Assembly: GCA_002389665.1 (NCBI GenBank)
Contig: DGNO01000002.1
Span: 1-16,392, forward strand
Reading direction: 5' to 3'
From: Rhodobiaceae bacterium UBA4490
GTDB taxonomy: Bacteria; Pseudomonadota; Alphaproteobacteria; Parvibaculales; Parvibaculaceae
Length of the DNA stretch: 16,392 nucleotides
Of this stretch, positions 1 through 7,380 are shown piece by piece (position 1 is the stretch's first letter; every line of letters begins with the position of its first letter). A program made the translations under genes and the position numbers. Below the pieces are notes generated by a model. It was not told where the DNA came from. It saw nothing but the letters and a program-made list of their open reading frames with translations, and did not search any database.

Positions 1-1191
1 TTACTCGATGATAGCGGAGACGACGCCTGCGCCGACGGTACGGCCGCCTTCACGGATAGCGAAGCGCAGCTTCTCTTCCATGGCGATCGGAGCGATAAGC
101 TCGACTTCCATCTCCACATTGTCGCCCGGCATAACCATTTCCGTGCCTGCCGGAAGCTGAACCACACCCGTCACGTCCGTCGTACGGAAGTAGAACTGCG
201 GGCGGTAGTTCGTGAAGAACGGCGTATGACGACCGCCTTCTTCCTTCGTCAGGATGTAGGCTTCTGCCTTGAACTTCGTGTGCGGCGTGATGGAGCCGGG
301 AGCCGCCAGAACCTGGCCGCGCTCAACACCTTCACGGTCGACACCGCGCAGCAGCGCACCGATGTTGTCGCCCGCTTCGCCCTGGTCGAGCAGCTTGCGG
401 AACATCTCAACGCCCGTGCAGGTCGTCTTCTTCGTATCCTTGATGCCGATGATTTCGATTTCATCGCCAACATGGATGATCCCGCGCTCAACGCGCCCCG
501 TCACAACCGTGCCGCGGCCCGAGATCGAGAACACGTCTTCGATCGGCATCAGGAACGGCTGGTCCTTCGGACGCTCAGGCTGCGGGATGTACTCATCCAC
601 CGCTTCCATCAGCTGAAGAATGGCTTTCTTGCCGATCTCTTCGTTGCTGTCGTCCAGCGCCGCAAGAGCCGAGCCCTTGATGATCGGAATATCGTCGCCC
701 GGGAAGTCGTAAGAGGACAGAAGTTCGCGGATTTCCATTTCCACGAGCTCCAGAAGCTCTTCGTCGTCCACCTGGTCGACCTTGTTCATGAACACGACCA
801 GAGCCGGCACACCCACCTGGCGGGCAAGCAGAATGTGCTCGCGCGTCTGCGGCATCGGGCCGTCGGCAGCCGACACAACCAGGATCGCGCCGTCCATCTG
901 CGCTGCGCCCGTGATCATGTTCTTCACATAGTCGGCGTGGCCGGGGCAGTCGACGTGAGCGTAGTGACGCTTCTCGGTCTCGTACTCAACGTGCGCCGTC
1001 GAGATCGTGATACCGCGGGCGCGCTCTTCAGGCGCCTTGTCGATCTGATCATATGCCGAAAACGTCGCACCGCCCGTCTCTGCCAATACTTTCGTAATAG
1101 CCGCCGTCAGCGTCGTCTTGCCATGGTCAACGTGACCAATCGTCCCGATGTTGCAATGCGGCTTGTTCCGCGAGAACTTTTCCTTGGCCAT
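1..1191 (-). CDS. tuf: Elongation factor Tu
   Basis: EF-Tu is the GTPase that delivers aminoacyl-tRNA to the ribosomal A site in the cytoplasm. The 396-residue product has the usual family length. It shows the P-loop GHVDHGKT at residues 19-26, the switch I segment RGITIS near 59-64, DCPGH at 81-85 and the guanine-specificity motif NKVD at 136-139, followed by the two beta-barrel domains. The ATG start gives the canonical MAKEKF N-terminus. The stop codon is the first three bases of the window, so nothing downstream is visible. The gene lies behind tRNA-Tyr and tRNA-Gly on the same strand with a 132-nt gap and no clear promoter or terminator between them, so cotranscription is likely, as in the E. 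coli tufB operon. The Shine-Dalgarno match is weak (AGGG close to the ATG). The long antisense frames over it are GC-rich shadows. Confidence 0.99.
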   Translation of the reverse strand: MAKEKFSRNKPHCNIGTIGHVDHGKTTLTAAITKVLAETGGATFSAYDQIDKAPEERARGITISTAHVEYETEKRHYAHVDCPGHADYVKNMITGAAQMDGAILVVSAADGPMPQTREHILLARQVGVPALVVFMNKVDQVDDEELLELVEMEIRELLSSYDFPGDDIPIIKGSALAALDDSNEEIGKKAILQLMEAVDEYIPQPERPKDQPFLMPIEDVFSISGRGTVVTGRVERGIIHVGDEIEIIGIKDTKKTTCTGVEMFRKLLDQGEAGDNIGALLRGVDREGVERGQVLAAPGSITPHTKFKAEAYILTKEEGGRHTPFFTNYRPQFYFRTTDVTGVVQLPAGTEMVMPGDNVEMEVELIAPIAMEEKLRFAIREGGRTVGAGVVSAIIE

Positions 1192-1323
1192 TGCCCTATC
1201 TTACCTTTTGCCTGACCCTAATCTATGATCGGTCTTGTTAACGCCTGCCGTCCCGCCGTAACCGGCCACAGGATCGGCCCCTTCAAGTGTCTTCGAGCGT
1301 GAACGCTCCAGAAGTTCAAGAGA

Positions 1324-1397
1324 TGGAGCGGGTGAAGGGAATCGAACCCTCATCGTCAGCTTGGAAGGCTGCTGCTCTACCATTGAGCTACACCCGC
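1324..1397 (-). tRNA. tRNA-Gly (TCC anticodon)
   Basis: On the minus strand this 74-nt segment folds as a standard cloverleaf. The acceptor stem GCGGGTG (1397-1391) pairs with CACCCGC (1334-1328), the discriminator is T and CCA is encoded. The D-arm contains AGCTCAATGGTAGAGC, the anticodon loop is CTTCCAA (TCC), and the T-arm has GGTTCGATTCC. It decodes GGA and, by wobble, GGG. It sits between tRNA-Tyr and tuf in the same direction. Confidence 0.97.
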
Positions 1398-1441
1398 CTT
1401 GAGCGATCCTCTTGGATCCGTTCCTATCCCGCATTGACCGG

Positions 1442-1526
1442 TGGTGGAGGGAGTTGGATTTGAACCAACGTAGGCATAGCCAACGGATTTACAGTCCGTC
1501 CCCTTTAACCGCTCGGGCATCCCTCC
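1442..1526 (-). tRNA. tRNA-Tyr (GTA anticodon)
   Basis: This is an 85-nt class II tRNA with a long variable arm. The acceptor stem GGAGGGA (1526-1520) pairs with TCCCTCC (1452-1446), the discriminator is A and CCA is encoded. The anticodon loop is CTGTAAA (GTA) and the T-arm is GGTTCAAATCC. It is the first gene of the inferred tRNA-Tyr, tRNA-Gly, tuf operon, about 60 nt after the predicted start site. Confidence 0.97.
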
Positions 1527-1594
1527 GTGCCAGTCAAAAATCTGTTTAAACCCAGTGAGTTCCGGCAGAAAATCCCTCACTCTCAGTGAGCGGG

Positions 1595-1623
1595 TTTATG
1601 CGGACCTCCCCAAGCTGTGTCAA
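1595..1623 (-). promoter_or_regulatory. Sigma70-type promoter of the tRNA-Tyr/tRNA-Gly/tuf operon
   Basis: On the minus strand a perfect -35 box TTGACA (1623-1618) is followed after exactly 17 bp by CATAAA (1600-1595, four of six consensus). The discriminator after the -10 box is C-rich (CCCGCTC), the kind linked in other bacteria to stringent control of stable-RNA promoters. The region upstream of -35 is AT-rich. The predicted start is near 1588, inside a 15-bp palindrome at 1576-1590. This is sequence inference only. Confidence 0.75.
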
Positions 1624-1709
1624 CCGAAAATCCGCTAAAATGCATAAAAGCCCCCGCAGCGCCTCTCTCGTTTTATTCAATCGAGCTCGAAGCACTGTGT
1701 TGACTTGCG

Positions 1710-1738
1710 TTGCGAACGCCGGTGGCCGGGACTATAAG
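1710..1738 (+). promoter_or_regulatory. Predicted promoter for a leaderless rlmB transcript
   Basis: TTGCGA (1710-1715) and TATAAG (1733-1738) are separated by 17 bp. Transcription would begin around 1745-1746, which is the ATG of rlmB. No purine-rich Shine-Dalgarno sequence lies before that ATG, which fits a leaderless mRNA. The nearby TTGACT at 1700-1705 is too far (27 bp) from the -10 box to be its partner. Confidence 0.5.
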
Positions 1739-1745
1739 CGGCCTC

Positions 1746-2552
1746 ATGAAAGAGCGCAAGCGCCCGGGCCGCCGGGAAATCGGGAAAAAAGAGGCAATTC
1801 CGGGAAAGCAAGGGTCCCGGCGCGGCGCCCGCTCGCCTGCCGGTCAAAGCCCTTACATTTACGGGCTGCATGCGGTCGAAGCGGCGCTGCAAAACCCGGC
1901 CCGCACCCTCCATAAATTCCTCGCGACCCAGAACGCCTGGAACGAAATCACCGCCCGGCTCTCTGCGCCGCCGCGAATCGCGCCGGAGATCACCTCCGCC
2001 GAAGAGATCACCCGCCTTTTGCCCCCCGGCGCGGTCCATCAGGGCATCGCGCTCCATGTTGCCCCCCTGCCCGAGCCCGATCTGGAAGAGGCCTGCCTGG
2101 AGGCAAGCCGCATCGTCGTGCTCGATCAGGTCACGGACCCGCATAATGTGGGGGCGATTCTGCGGTCCGCCGCCGTTTTCGGCGCCTCGGCCCTTGTTAT
2201 GACGGACCGCAACAGCCCGCCGCTTACCGGCGTGCTCGCCAAAGCAGCGTCAGGCGCCGTAGAACACGTAAAAATCGCAAAAATCGGCAATCTCTCCCGC
2301 GCGCTGCAAGCGCTCAAGAATATGGGCTTTCTCATTGTCGGCCTCGACGGGGATGCCGAGACGCCCCTTTCCGAGGTCGACACCGCCCGGCCCATCGCCC
2401 TTGTCATGGGGGCGGAAGGTGCGGGCCTGCGCCGCCTGACGCGGGAAACCTGCGATCTTCTGGCAAAATTGCCCGCTTCCGGACCGATGCGCAGCCTCAA
2501 CGTCTCCAATGCCGCCGCCGTCGCCCTTTATGAGCTCGCCCGGCCCCGTTAA
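1746..2552 (+). CDS. rlmB: 23S rRNA (guanosine-2'-O-)-methyltransferase, SpoU/TrmH family (RlmB type)
   Basis: This enzyme is an AdoMet-dependent 2'-O-methyltransferase of the trefoil-knot SpoU family. RlmB methylates G2251 of 23S rRNA in E. coli. The 268-residue product has a basic, disordered N-terminus (1-33), a substrate-binding domain starting YIYGLHAVEAAL (38-48), and the three SpoU motifs: DQVTDPHNVGAILRSA (127-142, with conserved N134 and R140), ALVMGAEGAGLRR (218-230) and MRSLNVSNAAAVALYE (248-263). I prefer the ATG at 1746. A TTG at 1710 in the same frame would add 12 residues but falls inside the predicted promoter. The gene is convergent with the TauE/SafE gene, with stop codons 11 bp apart. 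A TrmH-type tRNA methyltransferase is the alternative, but the extra N-terminal domain favours RlmB. Confidence 0.93.
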   Translation: MKERKRPGRREIGKKEAIPGKQGSRRGARSPAGQSPYIYGLHAVEAALQNPARTLHKFLATQNAWNEITARLSAPPRIAPEITSAEEITRLLPPGAVHQGIALHVAPLPEPDLEEACLEASRIVVLDQVTDPHNVGAILRSAAVFGASALVMTDRNSPPLTGVLAKAASGAVEHVKIAKIGNLSRALQALKNMGFLIVGLDGDAETPLSEVDTARPIALVMGAEGAGLRRLTRETCDLLAKLPASGPMRSLNVSNAAAVALYELARPR

Positions 2553-2563
2553 TTCGCCTGCTT

Positions 2564-3328
2564 TTAAGTCATAAGGCCGCGCGCAAGGCCCGCCAGCGCC
2601 AGAAGACACAGCCCGATCAGCGCCACTTTGCGCACCAGCGCCTTATCCACCCGCATGAAGACATGCGCCCCGGCAAAAGCCGCCGCCATCATCACCGGGG
2701 CAAGAAAGGCAAAGCGCCAGGCCTCAAGGCTCCCGTAAAGCCCGTTTCCGGCGGCAAAGCCCGCAGCCACAAGGTCTGTGCCGAGGAAAAAGCCGATCAG
2801 CGAGGCCCGCGCCATTTCCTCCCGCCCCGGCACGGAGAAGAAGAAAAGCACCGCGGGCGGCCCGCCGATCGCCGCCGCCCCGTTGAGCCCGCCCACCGCA
2901 AGGCCCGTCGCCACCGTCGCCGCTTTGCCCGGCGCTTCCTTCGGCCCGATCCCGGCAAGAAGCGCCAAGGCAGCGCAGGCAACCCCTGCCTGAATGACAA
3001 GCACCATGGTGTCCGCCCGCAGCGCCATGAGAAGCGCGAGCCCCAAAGGCGTCGCCACCACCATGCCCGCAAACATCCAGAAAAGGGCCCGCCAGTTCAC
3101 ATAGGCAAAAGCGCCAGGCAGCAGCACGGCGCTTGCCAGCACTTCCAGCAGAAAGATTACCGGCACCACTTCAACCGGCGGCCAGATGAGACTGAGCGCG
3201 GAGACGGAAAGCAGCGAAGCCCCGAAACCTGCAAAACCGCGCAAGAAAAAGGCAAGCGCTACCGCAAAGGCCGCGAACCACAGCGCCGCCGGGCCTGCCT
3301 CCCCGGCCATGAATGTCACAATCTCCAC
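2564..3328 (-). CDS. Sulfite exporter TauE/SafE (TSUP) family membrane protein
   Basis: This is a 254-residue integral membrane protein with about 7-8 hydrophobic segments. It has the two family hallmarks, one in each half: a glycine-rich GFAGFGASLLS (31-41) near the first helix, and GGLNGAAAIGGPP (146-158) opening the second half. Family members move small organic or sulfur anions (sulfite, sulfoacetate and similar) across the inner membrane; the substrate here cannot be told. The start is a GTG at 3328, chosen because a strong GAGGAGG lies 4 nt upstream. An in-frame ATG at 3310 has no such site. The family call is firm and the transport substrate is unknown. Confidence 0.9.
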   Translation of the reverse strand: MEIVTFMAGEAGPAALWFAAFAVALAFFLRGFAGFGASLLSVSALSLIWPPVEVVPVIFLLEVLASAVLLPGAFAYVNWRALFWMFAGMVVATPLGLALLMALRADTMVLVIQAGVACAALALLAGIGPKEAPGKAATVATGLAVGGLNGAAAIGGPPAVLFFFSVPGREEMARASLIGFFLGTDLVAAGFAAGNGLYGSLEAWRFAFLAPVMMAAAFAGAHVFMRVDKALVRKVALIGLCLLALAGLARGLMT

Positions 3329-3441
3329 GCCCCCTCCTCGCGCACCACTTCCATGCTGCGCCAGCTTACCCTGACCAGCGCAAGCGGGGAAAAGATGCCT
3401 CGAACCTCACAGGCACCCGCCTCAAATCCCCAAAAAGCCTG

Positions 3442-3470
3442 TTGTGAGATGAGACGGCGGCCAGTATGTT
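3442..3470 (+). promoter_or_regulatory. Promoter of tRNA-Thr
   Basis: TTGTGA (3442-3447), a 17-bp spacer, then TATGTT (3465-3470). The predicted start is near 3477, four nucleotides before the mature tRNA 5' end. A GC-rich discriminator (CGCGCCC) follows the -10 box, as at the tRNA-Tyr promoter. Confidence 0.6.
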
Positions 3471-3480
3471 CGCGCCCGAA

Positions 3481-3556
<76 letters not shown>

Positions 3557-3635
3557 TTTTCCGCGCATAATTCCGCCAGATTTTTCGGCCACCCTCCTTC
3601 TTCTCATAGCCAAAGCAGTGAAAGGAGAAGACGCC

Positions 3636-3998
3636 ATGCTGAAAAGGATCGGCTCGCTCCCCGCCCATGTCGTCGCGCTGGAAGCGGAAGGCACCGTCAG
3701 CGCCGAGGATTATGAAACCGTTCTTATCCCCGCCGTCGAAGAAGCTTTGAAAGAGCACGGCAAAGTCAGCTTCCTCATGGTGCTGGGCGATGCCTTCGAA
3801 ACCTATGAGGCGGGCGCGCTCTGGGACGACACGGTTTTCGGCTTCAAGCACCTTACCGATTTCAAGAAAGTCGGTGTTGTGACGGACCGGAACTGGATTG
3901 CCGAGACCATGCGCCTACTCTCGCCGCTCATTCCCGCCGAGACCCTTGCCTTCCCGCTCAAAAAGCGCGAGCAGGCGCTTAAGTGGATTGCAAACTGA
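3636..3998 (+). CDS. SpoIIAA-like (STAS/SEC14-type) small protein
   Basis: The 120-residue soluble protein resembles the SpoIIAA-like family (DUF3478). Its pattern is an N-terminal strand with VVALEAEGTVSAEDYETVLIPAVEEALK (about 13-40), a hydrophobic strand VSFLMVLG (46-53), and a KKVGVVTDRNWI segment followed by a helix and the C-terminal LKKREQALKWI. These proteins share a STAS-like alpha/beta fold. Their function is mostly unknown, possibly lipid or small-ligand binding. The ATG at 3636 is chosen because AAAGGAG lies 8 nt upstream; an in-frame GTG at 3618 sits before that site and is unlikely. The last 20 bases overlap the convergent membrane protein gene. Confidence 0.8.
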   Translation: MLKRIGSLPAHVVALEAEGTVSAEDYETVLIPAVEEALKEHGKVSFLMVLGDAFETYEAGALWDDTVFGFKHLTDFKKVGVVTDRNWIAETMRLLSPLIPAETLAFPLKKREQALKWIAN

Positions 3999-4569
3999 GC
4001 TGCCGGCGCCGGTAGGCCAGCATTGCGATAAAGATCACGCAGACCCCGCCCACCGCCGCCGGAAAGAGCATGGTGGTGAGCGTGTAATTTTCCAGCGCCC
4101 CCAAGACGACGAAATTGCGCAGTGCGGCAAGCGCGAAGAAGCTCGCCTGTTCTTCGAACGGAAAGCGATAGGCCTTGCGGAAAGTGGGCCCGAAGCCGAG
4201 AAGATCGACGCCGGTCAGCACCACTACCGCCCATAGGGGATCATGCGTCAGATACCAGAGCGGCAACGAGGTCAGCGCGAGCGATAGAAAAGTCCAGTCG
4301 AGCCGCGTAATCGTCATATCGCCCCGGCGCCGATAGGCGAGGTACGCCACATAGAAGGTAATGAGCCCCGAAAGCGCGATGGGCCAGGCGCCGACACCCG
4401 CCCCATCCGCAAGCTGGGCGAGCGCGACGATGAATGTCACCGCGCCCCAGATCACCCAGGAAAAAACATGCGGCCGCGTCGCGCCCTTATGGATGGAGCG
4501 GATATAGGGCCAGAAGGCGAGAAAGGTGAGCGCCACGGCAATGACGCTGAGCAATTCCTTGTAAGGCAC
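3979..4569 (-). CDS. PQ-loop-like multi-pass membrane protein of unknown function
   Basis: The 196-residue product is very hydrophobic, with about 6-7 membrane segments. It has two halves with related motifs: WPYIRSIHKGATRPHVFSWVIWG near residues 20-42 and GPTFRKAYRFPFEEQASFF near 127-145. Each places a proline and a basic, polar loop between helices. This resembles the proline-containing repeats of PQ-loop/SWEET-type proteins, but the PQ dipeptide is absent in both copies, so I give no transport function. It follows the GST gene by 39 nt on the same strand and may be cotranscribed with it. Its 3' end overlaps the SpoIIAA-like gene by 20 bp, tail to tail. Confidence 0.75.
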   Translation of the reverse strand: MPYKELLSVIAVALTFLAFWPYIRSIHKGATRPHVFSWVIWGAVTFIVALAQLADGAGVGAWPIALSGLITFYVAYLAYRRRGDMTITRLDWTFLSLALTSLPLWYLTHDPLWAVVVLTGVDLLGFGPTFRKAYRFPFEEQASFFALAALRNFVVLGALENYTLTTMLFPAAVGGVCVIFIAMLAYRRRQLSLQST

Positions 4570-4608
4570 ATCTTTCTCCTGCGGGGCCGGTCCTTCCTTC
4601 CATCTTTT

Positions 4609-5256
4609 CTATATTTCCGGCACAGGCAAGCGGTTGGCGGCAAGATAATCCGCCACGTCCTTCACGATGGGCGCCACGGCAGAACGCGCGGCGATGCGTT
4701 TACGCCAAGCCGCAAGGTGGGAAAGCGCGAGGTCCGGCGCGCCGCCCAGGAAAGAAGCAAAATAGCTTGCCGTGAAAAAGGCGATATCGGCGTAGGAATA
4801 TCCCTCGGCAATAAATTCTTGGTCCGCAAGGCGCGCATCCATATCGCGGTAATAGGCAGCCATCTTTTCCAGCGCTTCTTTGCATTCGGGCCGGGATATG
4901 TCCGCTGCCGCGTTGATCAGCACAATGACATTGGGGAAATAAATTTCGTCGGCCTTCAGTTCCATCAACCGCGCCATGGCCCGCGCCTCGATGCTGCGCG
5001 GCCAAAGCGGCGGCTCCGGGAACTTCTCTTCGAGATATTCGAAGATCTGCGTGGAATCGAAAATCTCCACCTCCCCGTCGAGCAGCACCGGCACCTGCCC
5101 TTTCGGGTTGAGCCGCGCCACATCGGGATGCAGCGGGTTATAGCGGGTCTTCAAAGAAAACGGCACATACTCGATCTCGCATGGCGCATTCTTCTCGGCG
5201 ACGGCAATGCGCGCCTTCGTGCCGAACATGCTGAGCGGTCCTGTCAGTAATTTCAT
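4609..5256 (-). CDS. Glutathione S-transferase family protein
   Basis: This cytosolic enzyme would use glutathione in conjugation, isomerisation or dehalogenation. The 215-residue length is typical. The N-terminal thioredoxin-like domain starts MKLLTGPLSMFGTKARIAVAEK, has the cis-proline segment LNPKGQVPVL (49-58) and the gamma-glutamyl-binding DSTQI (67-71). The C-terminal helical domain carries the folding motif YSYADIAFF (153-161). A serine in PLSMFG (residue 9) is a plausible catalytic residue. It lies 96 nt downstream of the LysR gene on the same strand. The substrate class cannot be assigned. Confidence 0.92.
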   Translation of the reverse strand: MKLLTGPLSMFGTKARIAVAEKNAPCEIEYVPFSLKTRYNPLHPDVARLNPKGQVPVLLDGEVEIFDSTQIFEYLEEKFPEPPLWPRSIEARAMARLMELKADEIYFPNVIVLINAAADISRPECKEALEKMAAYYRDMDARLADQEFIAEGYSYADIAFFTASYFASFLGGAPDLALSHLAAWRKRIAARSAVAPIVKDVADYLAANRLPVPEI

Positions 5257-5352
5257 CTTTTCGCCCTCTCTTTGTCAGAGAGTGAAGATGTGCACGGAAC
5301 CGGTTTTTACACGGACCAATTTCGAACCCGCCCGCAATCCTCTTACCCAGGT

Positions 5353-6258
5353 TCAAGCAAGCACAGGTTCTTCATCGCGCAAGAGCGAGGCGACAAGCGC
5401 CTCCCCCGCTTTGCCGGGCGGGCGGCGCGTCGTCCACACCGCCGCGAACCGGCGCAGCGAAGGCTGGGCGATGCCATCGCAGTTCAAGTGCACAAGCCGT
5501 CCCGCTTCGATGGCCGGGCGCGCCGTTTCCTCCGGCATGAAGCCCCAGCCCAGCCCCTCTTCGATCATCATGCGCAACGCGCTTTGCGTATCGACGCCCC
5601 AGACATCCGTGCGGTGCACGCGGTAATCGAAGGCGCGGATATCGAAGGCGCCGCTATGCAAATGGATCTGGCGGTGATTTTCCAATTCGGCAAGCGGAAA
5701 GGCGCCCTCGATCTGCGCCAGCGGATGGGCTGGCGCGGCAACGAGCGCGATCTTGTCCGCGGCCACTTGCCGCCCGTCGATCCCGTCCCATTGACGGCCA
5801 TGGTCGAGCAGCATGATGCCGAGCGGAAACTCTTCCTCGCGCACCGCCCGCACCACTTCCTCACTTTCCGCCCGGCGCACGGTGATGGTGACGAGCGGAA
5901 ATTGCGCTTCGAATTTTTTCAGCGCGTCCACAAGAAAGCCTTCCGGGTAAGAAGGATCGGCAATGAGGGGAAGCACCGCCTCCACCTTCTCGCGCAAGGA
6001 GCGCGCCCGCGCTTCCCAGCGCTCGGCCCGGCGCAGAAGGATTTCCGCATCATTGAGGAGCGCCTGCCCTTCCGGCGTCAGCGAAACGCGGTAGGTCGAG
6101 CGGTCGAAGACTTGAAAGGCGAGCTGTTCTTCAAGCGCATTGATCGCATAGCTGATCGCCGAAACCGCGCGGCCCAGCGTGCGCGCAGCAGCGGCGAAAC
6201 TGCCGCCTTCCACCACGGCCTGAAAAACCCGGAGCTGGTCGAGAAGGTTGGGGTGCAT
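5353..6258 (-). CDS. LysR family transcriptional regulator
   Basis: The 301-residue protein has an N-terminal winged helix-turn-helix (about 6-62). Its recognition region is FAAAARTLGRAVSAISYAINALEEQL (21-46), followed by FDRSTYRVSLTPEGQAL (51-67). A linker helix and the two-lobed periplasmic-binding-protein-like effector domain follow (about 88-295). I start it at the ATG at 6258; an in-frame TTG at 6270 lies inside the operator palindrome. The gene is divergent from the darcynin gene, with a perfect T-N11-A site between them, so autoregulation and control of the darcynin pair is the likely arrangement. The GST gene on the same strand could also be a target. The effector is unknown. Confidence 0.93.
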   Translation of the reverse strand: MHPNLLDQLRVFQAVVEGGSFAAAARTLGRAVSAISYAINALEEQLAFQVFDRSTYRVSLTPEGQALLNDAEILLRRAERWEARARSLREKVEAVLPLIADPSYPEGFLVDALKKFEAQFPLVTITVRRAESEEVVRAVREEEFPLGIMLLDHGRQWDGIDGRQVAADKIALVAAPAHPLAQIEGAFPLAELENHRQIHLHSGAFDIRAFDYRVHRTDVWGVDTQSALRMMIEEGLGWGFMPEETARPAIEAGRLVHLNCDGIAQPSLRRFAAVWTTRRPPGKAGEALVASLLRDEEPVLA

Positions 6259-6266
6259 CTGATTAA

Positions 6267-6279
6267 TCAAATAATTTGA
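6267..6279. promoter_or_regulatory. LysR-type T-N11-A operator
   Basis: TCAAATAATTTGA is a perfect 13-bp palindrome with T and A at its ends, the classic LysR-type recognition pattern. It lies 8 nt upstream of the LysR ATG and about 90 nt upstream of the darcynin ATG, in an AT-rich island unlike the surrounding GC-rich DNA. Binding by the adjacent regulator is inferred. Confidence 0.7.
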
Positions 6280-6369
6280 ACGAGAACGACAATATTATTC
6301 TGTTTTTCCCGTCATGCAATCGCCCTAGCGTCAGCCGGCAATCTCGACATGCCTGAAAGGAGCCGGCCC

Positions 6370-6705
6370 ATGACAACGCACCCGACCTTCACGATTTTCA
6401 TTCTGCTGCGCGCCGCCGCCCCCTGGCTGCGCCTCACCCATGAGGAGCGCAGCAAAGCGGCAAGCGCCGCCTTCGCCCCCTGGATGAAGGACCACCCGGA
6501 CGCCAATATCCGCTATTTCGATGCCGAGGCTTTTTCCGGCCGCTGCTCGGACATTCTGCAGATCGAGACAAGCAACCTCGCCGCCCATTGCGGGCTGATG
6601 GACCGCCTGCGCGATTCCGATCTCTTCACCGTGCCCTATTACGAGCTTATCGACATCATCCCGAGCGTCGAAGACGCGTTCCGCGCCAGCAATCTGGCCG
6701 CATGA
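6370..6705 (+). CDS. Darcynin family protein
   Basis: This small cytosolic protein of 111 residues resembles the darcynin family, whose function is unknown. Recognisable elements are TFTIFILLRAAAPWLRLTHEER at the start, RYFDAEAFSGRCSDILQIET in the middle (about 50-69), and YYELIDIIPSVEDAF near the end. The fold looks like a ferredoxin-like alpha/beta sandwich (inference). The ATG at 6370 has AAAGGAG 7 nt upstream; an upstream in-frame ATG at 6349 lies before that site. It is the first gene of a two-gene unit with the following membrane protein, divergent from the LysR gene. Confidence 0.82.
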   Translation: MTTHPTFTIFILLRAAAPWLRLTHEERSKAASAAFAPWMKDHPDANIRYFDAEAFSGRCSDILQIETSNLAAHCGLMDRLRDSDLFTVPYYELIDIIPSVEDAFRASNLAA

Positions 6706-6716
6706 GGAGAGGCCCT

Positions 6717-7337
6717 ATGAACGTTTCTGCCTTGCGCTTCCTCAGCACGCTCACGCTTGCCCTTTGTTTTTGGCTCGGCCTTGTCCAATCGGCGATCTGG
6801 AACGGCGCCGAGACCCCCGCCTGGATCACCGCGCTGCCGGGCGCTCAAGACTTGGCATCGCATATCTTTGCCCGTACCGGCGCACCGCTCGGCATGGAGC
6901 CTTATTACTTTTTCGGGCGCATCGTTCCCGCCGTCTATGCGGGTTTGCTCATTACGCTCTTCTGCCTGCCGCACCTGCGGCCAGCTCTACAGCGCCCTCG
7001 CGCCTACCGCCTCATGCTTATCGCCCTTCTCGTTGCACTGGCGGGCGATCTCACCGCCTATTGGGGCGGCGGCTGGTACGGCACGGGCGTCCGGTTCTGG
7101 GGGTTCTGGGTGACGGAAGTGCCGAGCCTTCTTGCCGCCATGGCCGCGGCATTGACGGCAGGCATCACGATACGCCGTGAAGACAGGACGGTAGGTCTCG
7201 TCCTTGCACTCCTGCCGCTCATGAGCATTCTGGCAACGCTCGCCTTCGCCTATATGCCGCACGGACCGCTTCTCGGTTTTTGCCTTGCCGGTTTTCTTCT
7301 CCTTTGGCTACCAAGCGGTTCCCGCCCTGCCGCTTGA
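6717..7337 (+). CDS. Hypothetical multi-pass membrane protein
   Basis: The 206-residue hydrophobic protein has about five to six predicted membrane helices (roughly 8-26, 63-86, 96-116, 126-149, 159-177, 179-197). An aromatic- and glycine-rich stretch between the third and fourth helices contains AYWGGGWYGTGVRFWGFW (117-134). I do not recognise the family. Translation starts at the ATG at 6717, 11 nt after the darcynin stop, with GAGGAGAGG in that gap as ribosome-binding site, so the two genes are probably one transcript. The in-frame extension upstream to 6588 is only an open frame overlapping darcynin. Confidence 0.78.
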   Translation: MNVSALRFLSTLTLALCFWLGLVQSAIWNGAETPAWITALPGAQDLASHIFARTGAPLGMEPYYFFGRIVPAVYAGLLITLFCLPHLRPALQRPRAYRLMLIALLVALAGDLTAYWGGGWYGTGVRFWGFWVTEVPSLLAAMAAALTAGITIRREDRTVGLVLALLPLMSILATLAFAYMPHGPLLGFCLAGFLLLWLPSGSRPAA

Positions 7338-7380
7338 CCGGTAAGATGAGAGCGACACGGCCAACGCCAAAGGAGAGCCG

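Noticed and set aside
226..1215. 329-aa open frame antisense to tuf
   Set aside because: It is the mirror of a highly conserved gene in GC-rich DNA, with no family resemblance and low-complexity Arg/His/Ala/Val composition.
1201..1580. Two short minus-strand frames reading through tRNA genes
   Set aside because: Peptides such as SSMVEQQPSKLTMRVRFPSPAP and GGMPERLKGTDCKSVGYAYVGSNPTPS are well-known translations of tRNA-Gly and tRNA-Tyr sequence, not proteins.
1700..1738. TTGACT at 1700-1705 as the -35 box for TATAAG at 1733
   Set aside because: The spacing is 27 bp; TTGCGA at 1710 gives 17 bp.
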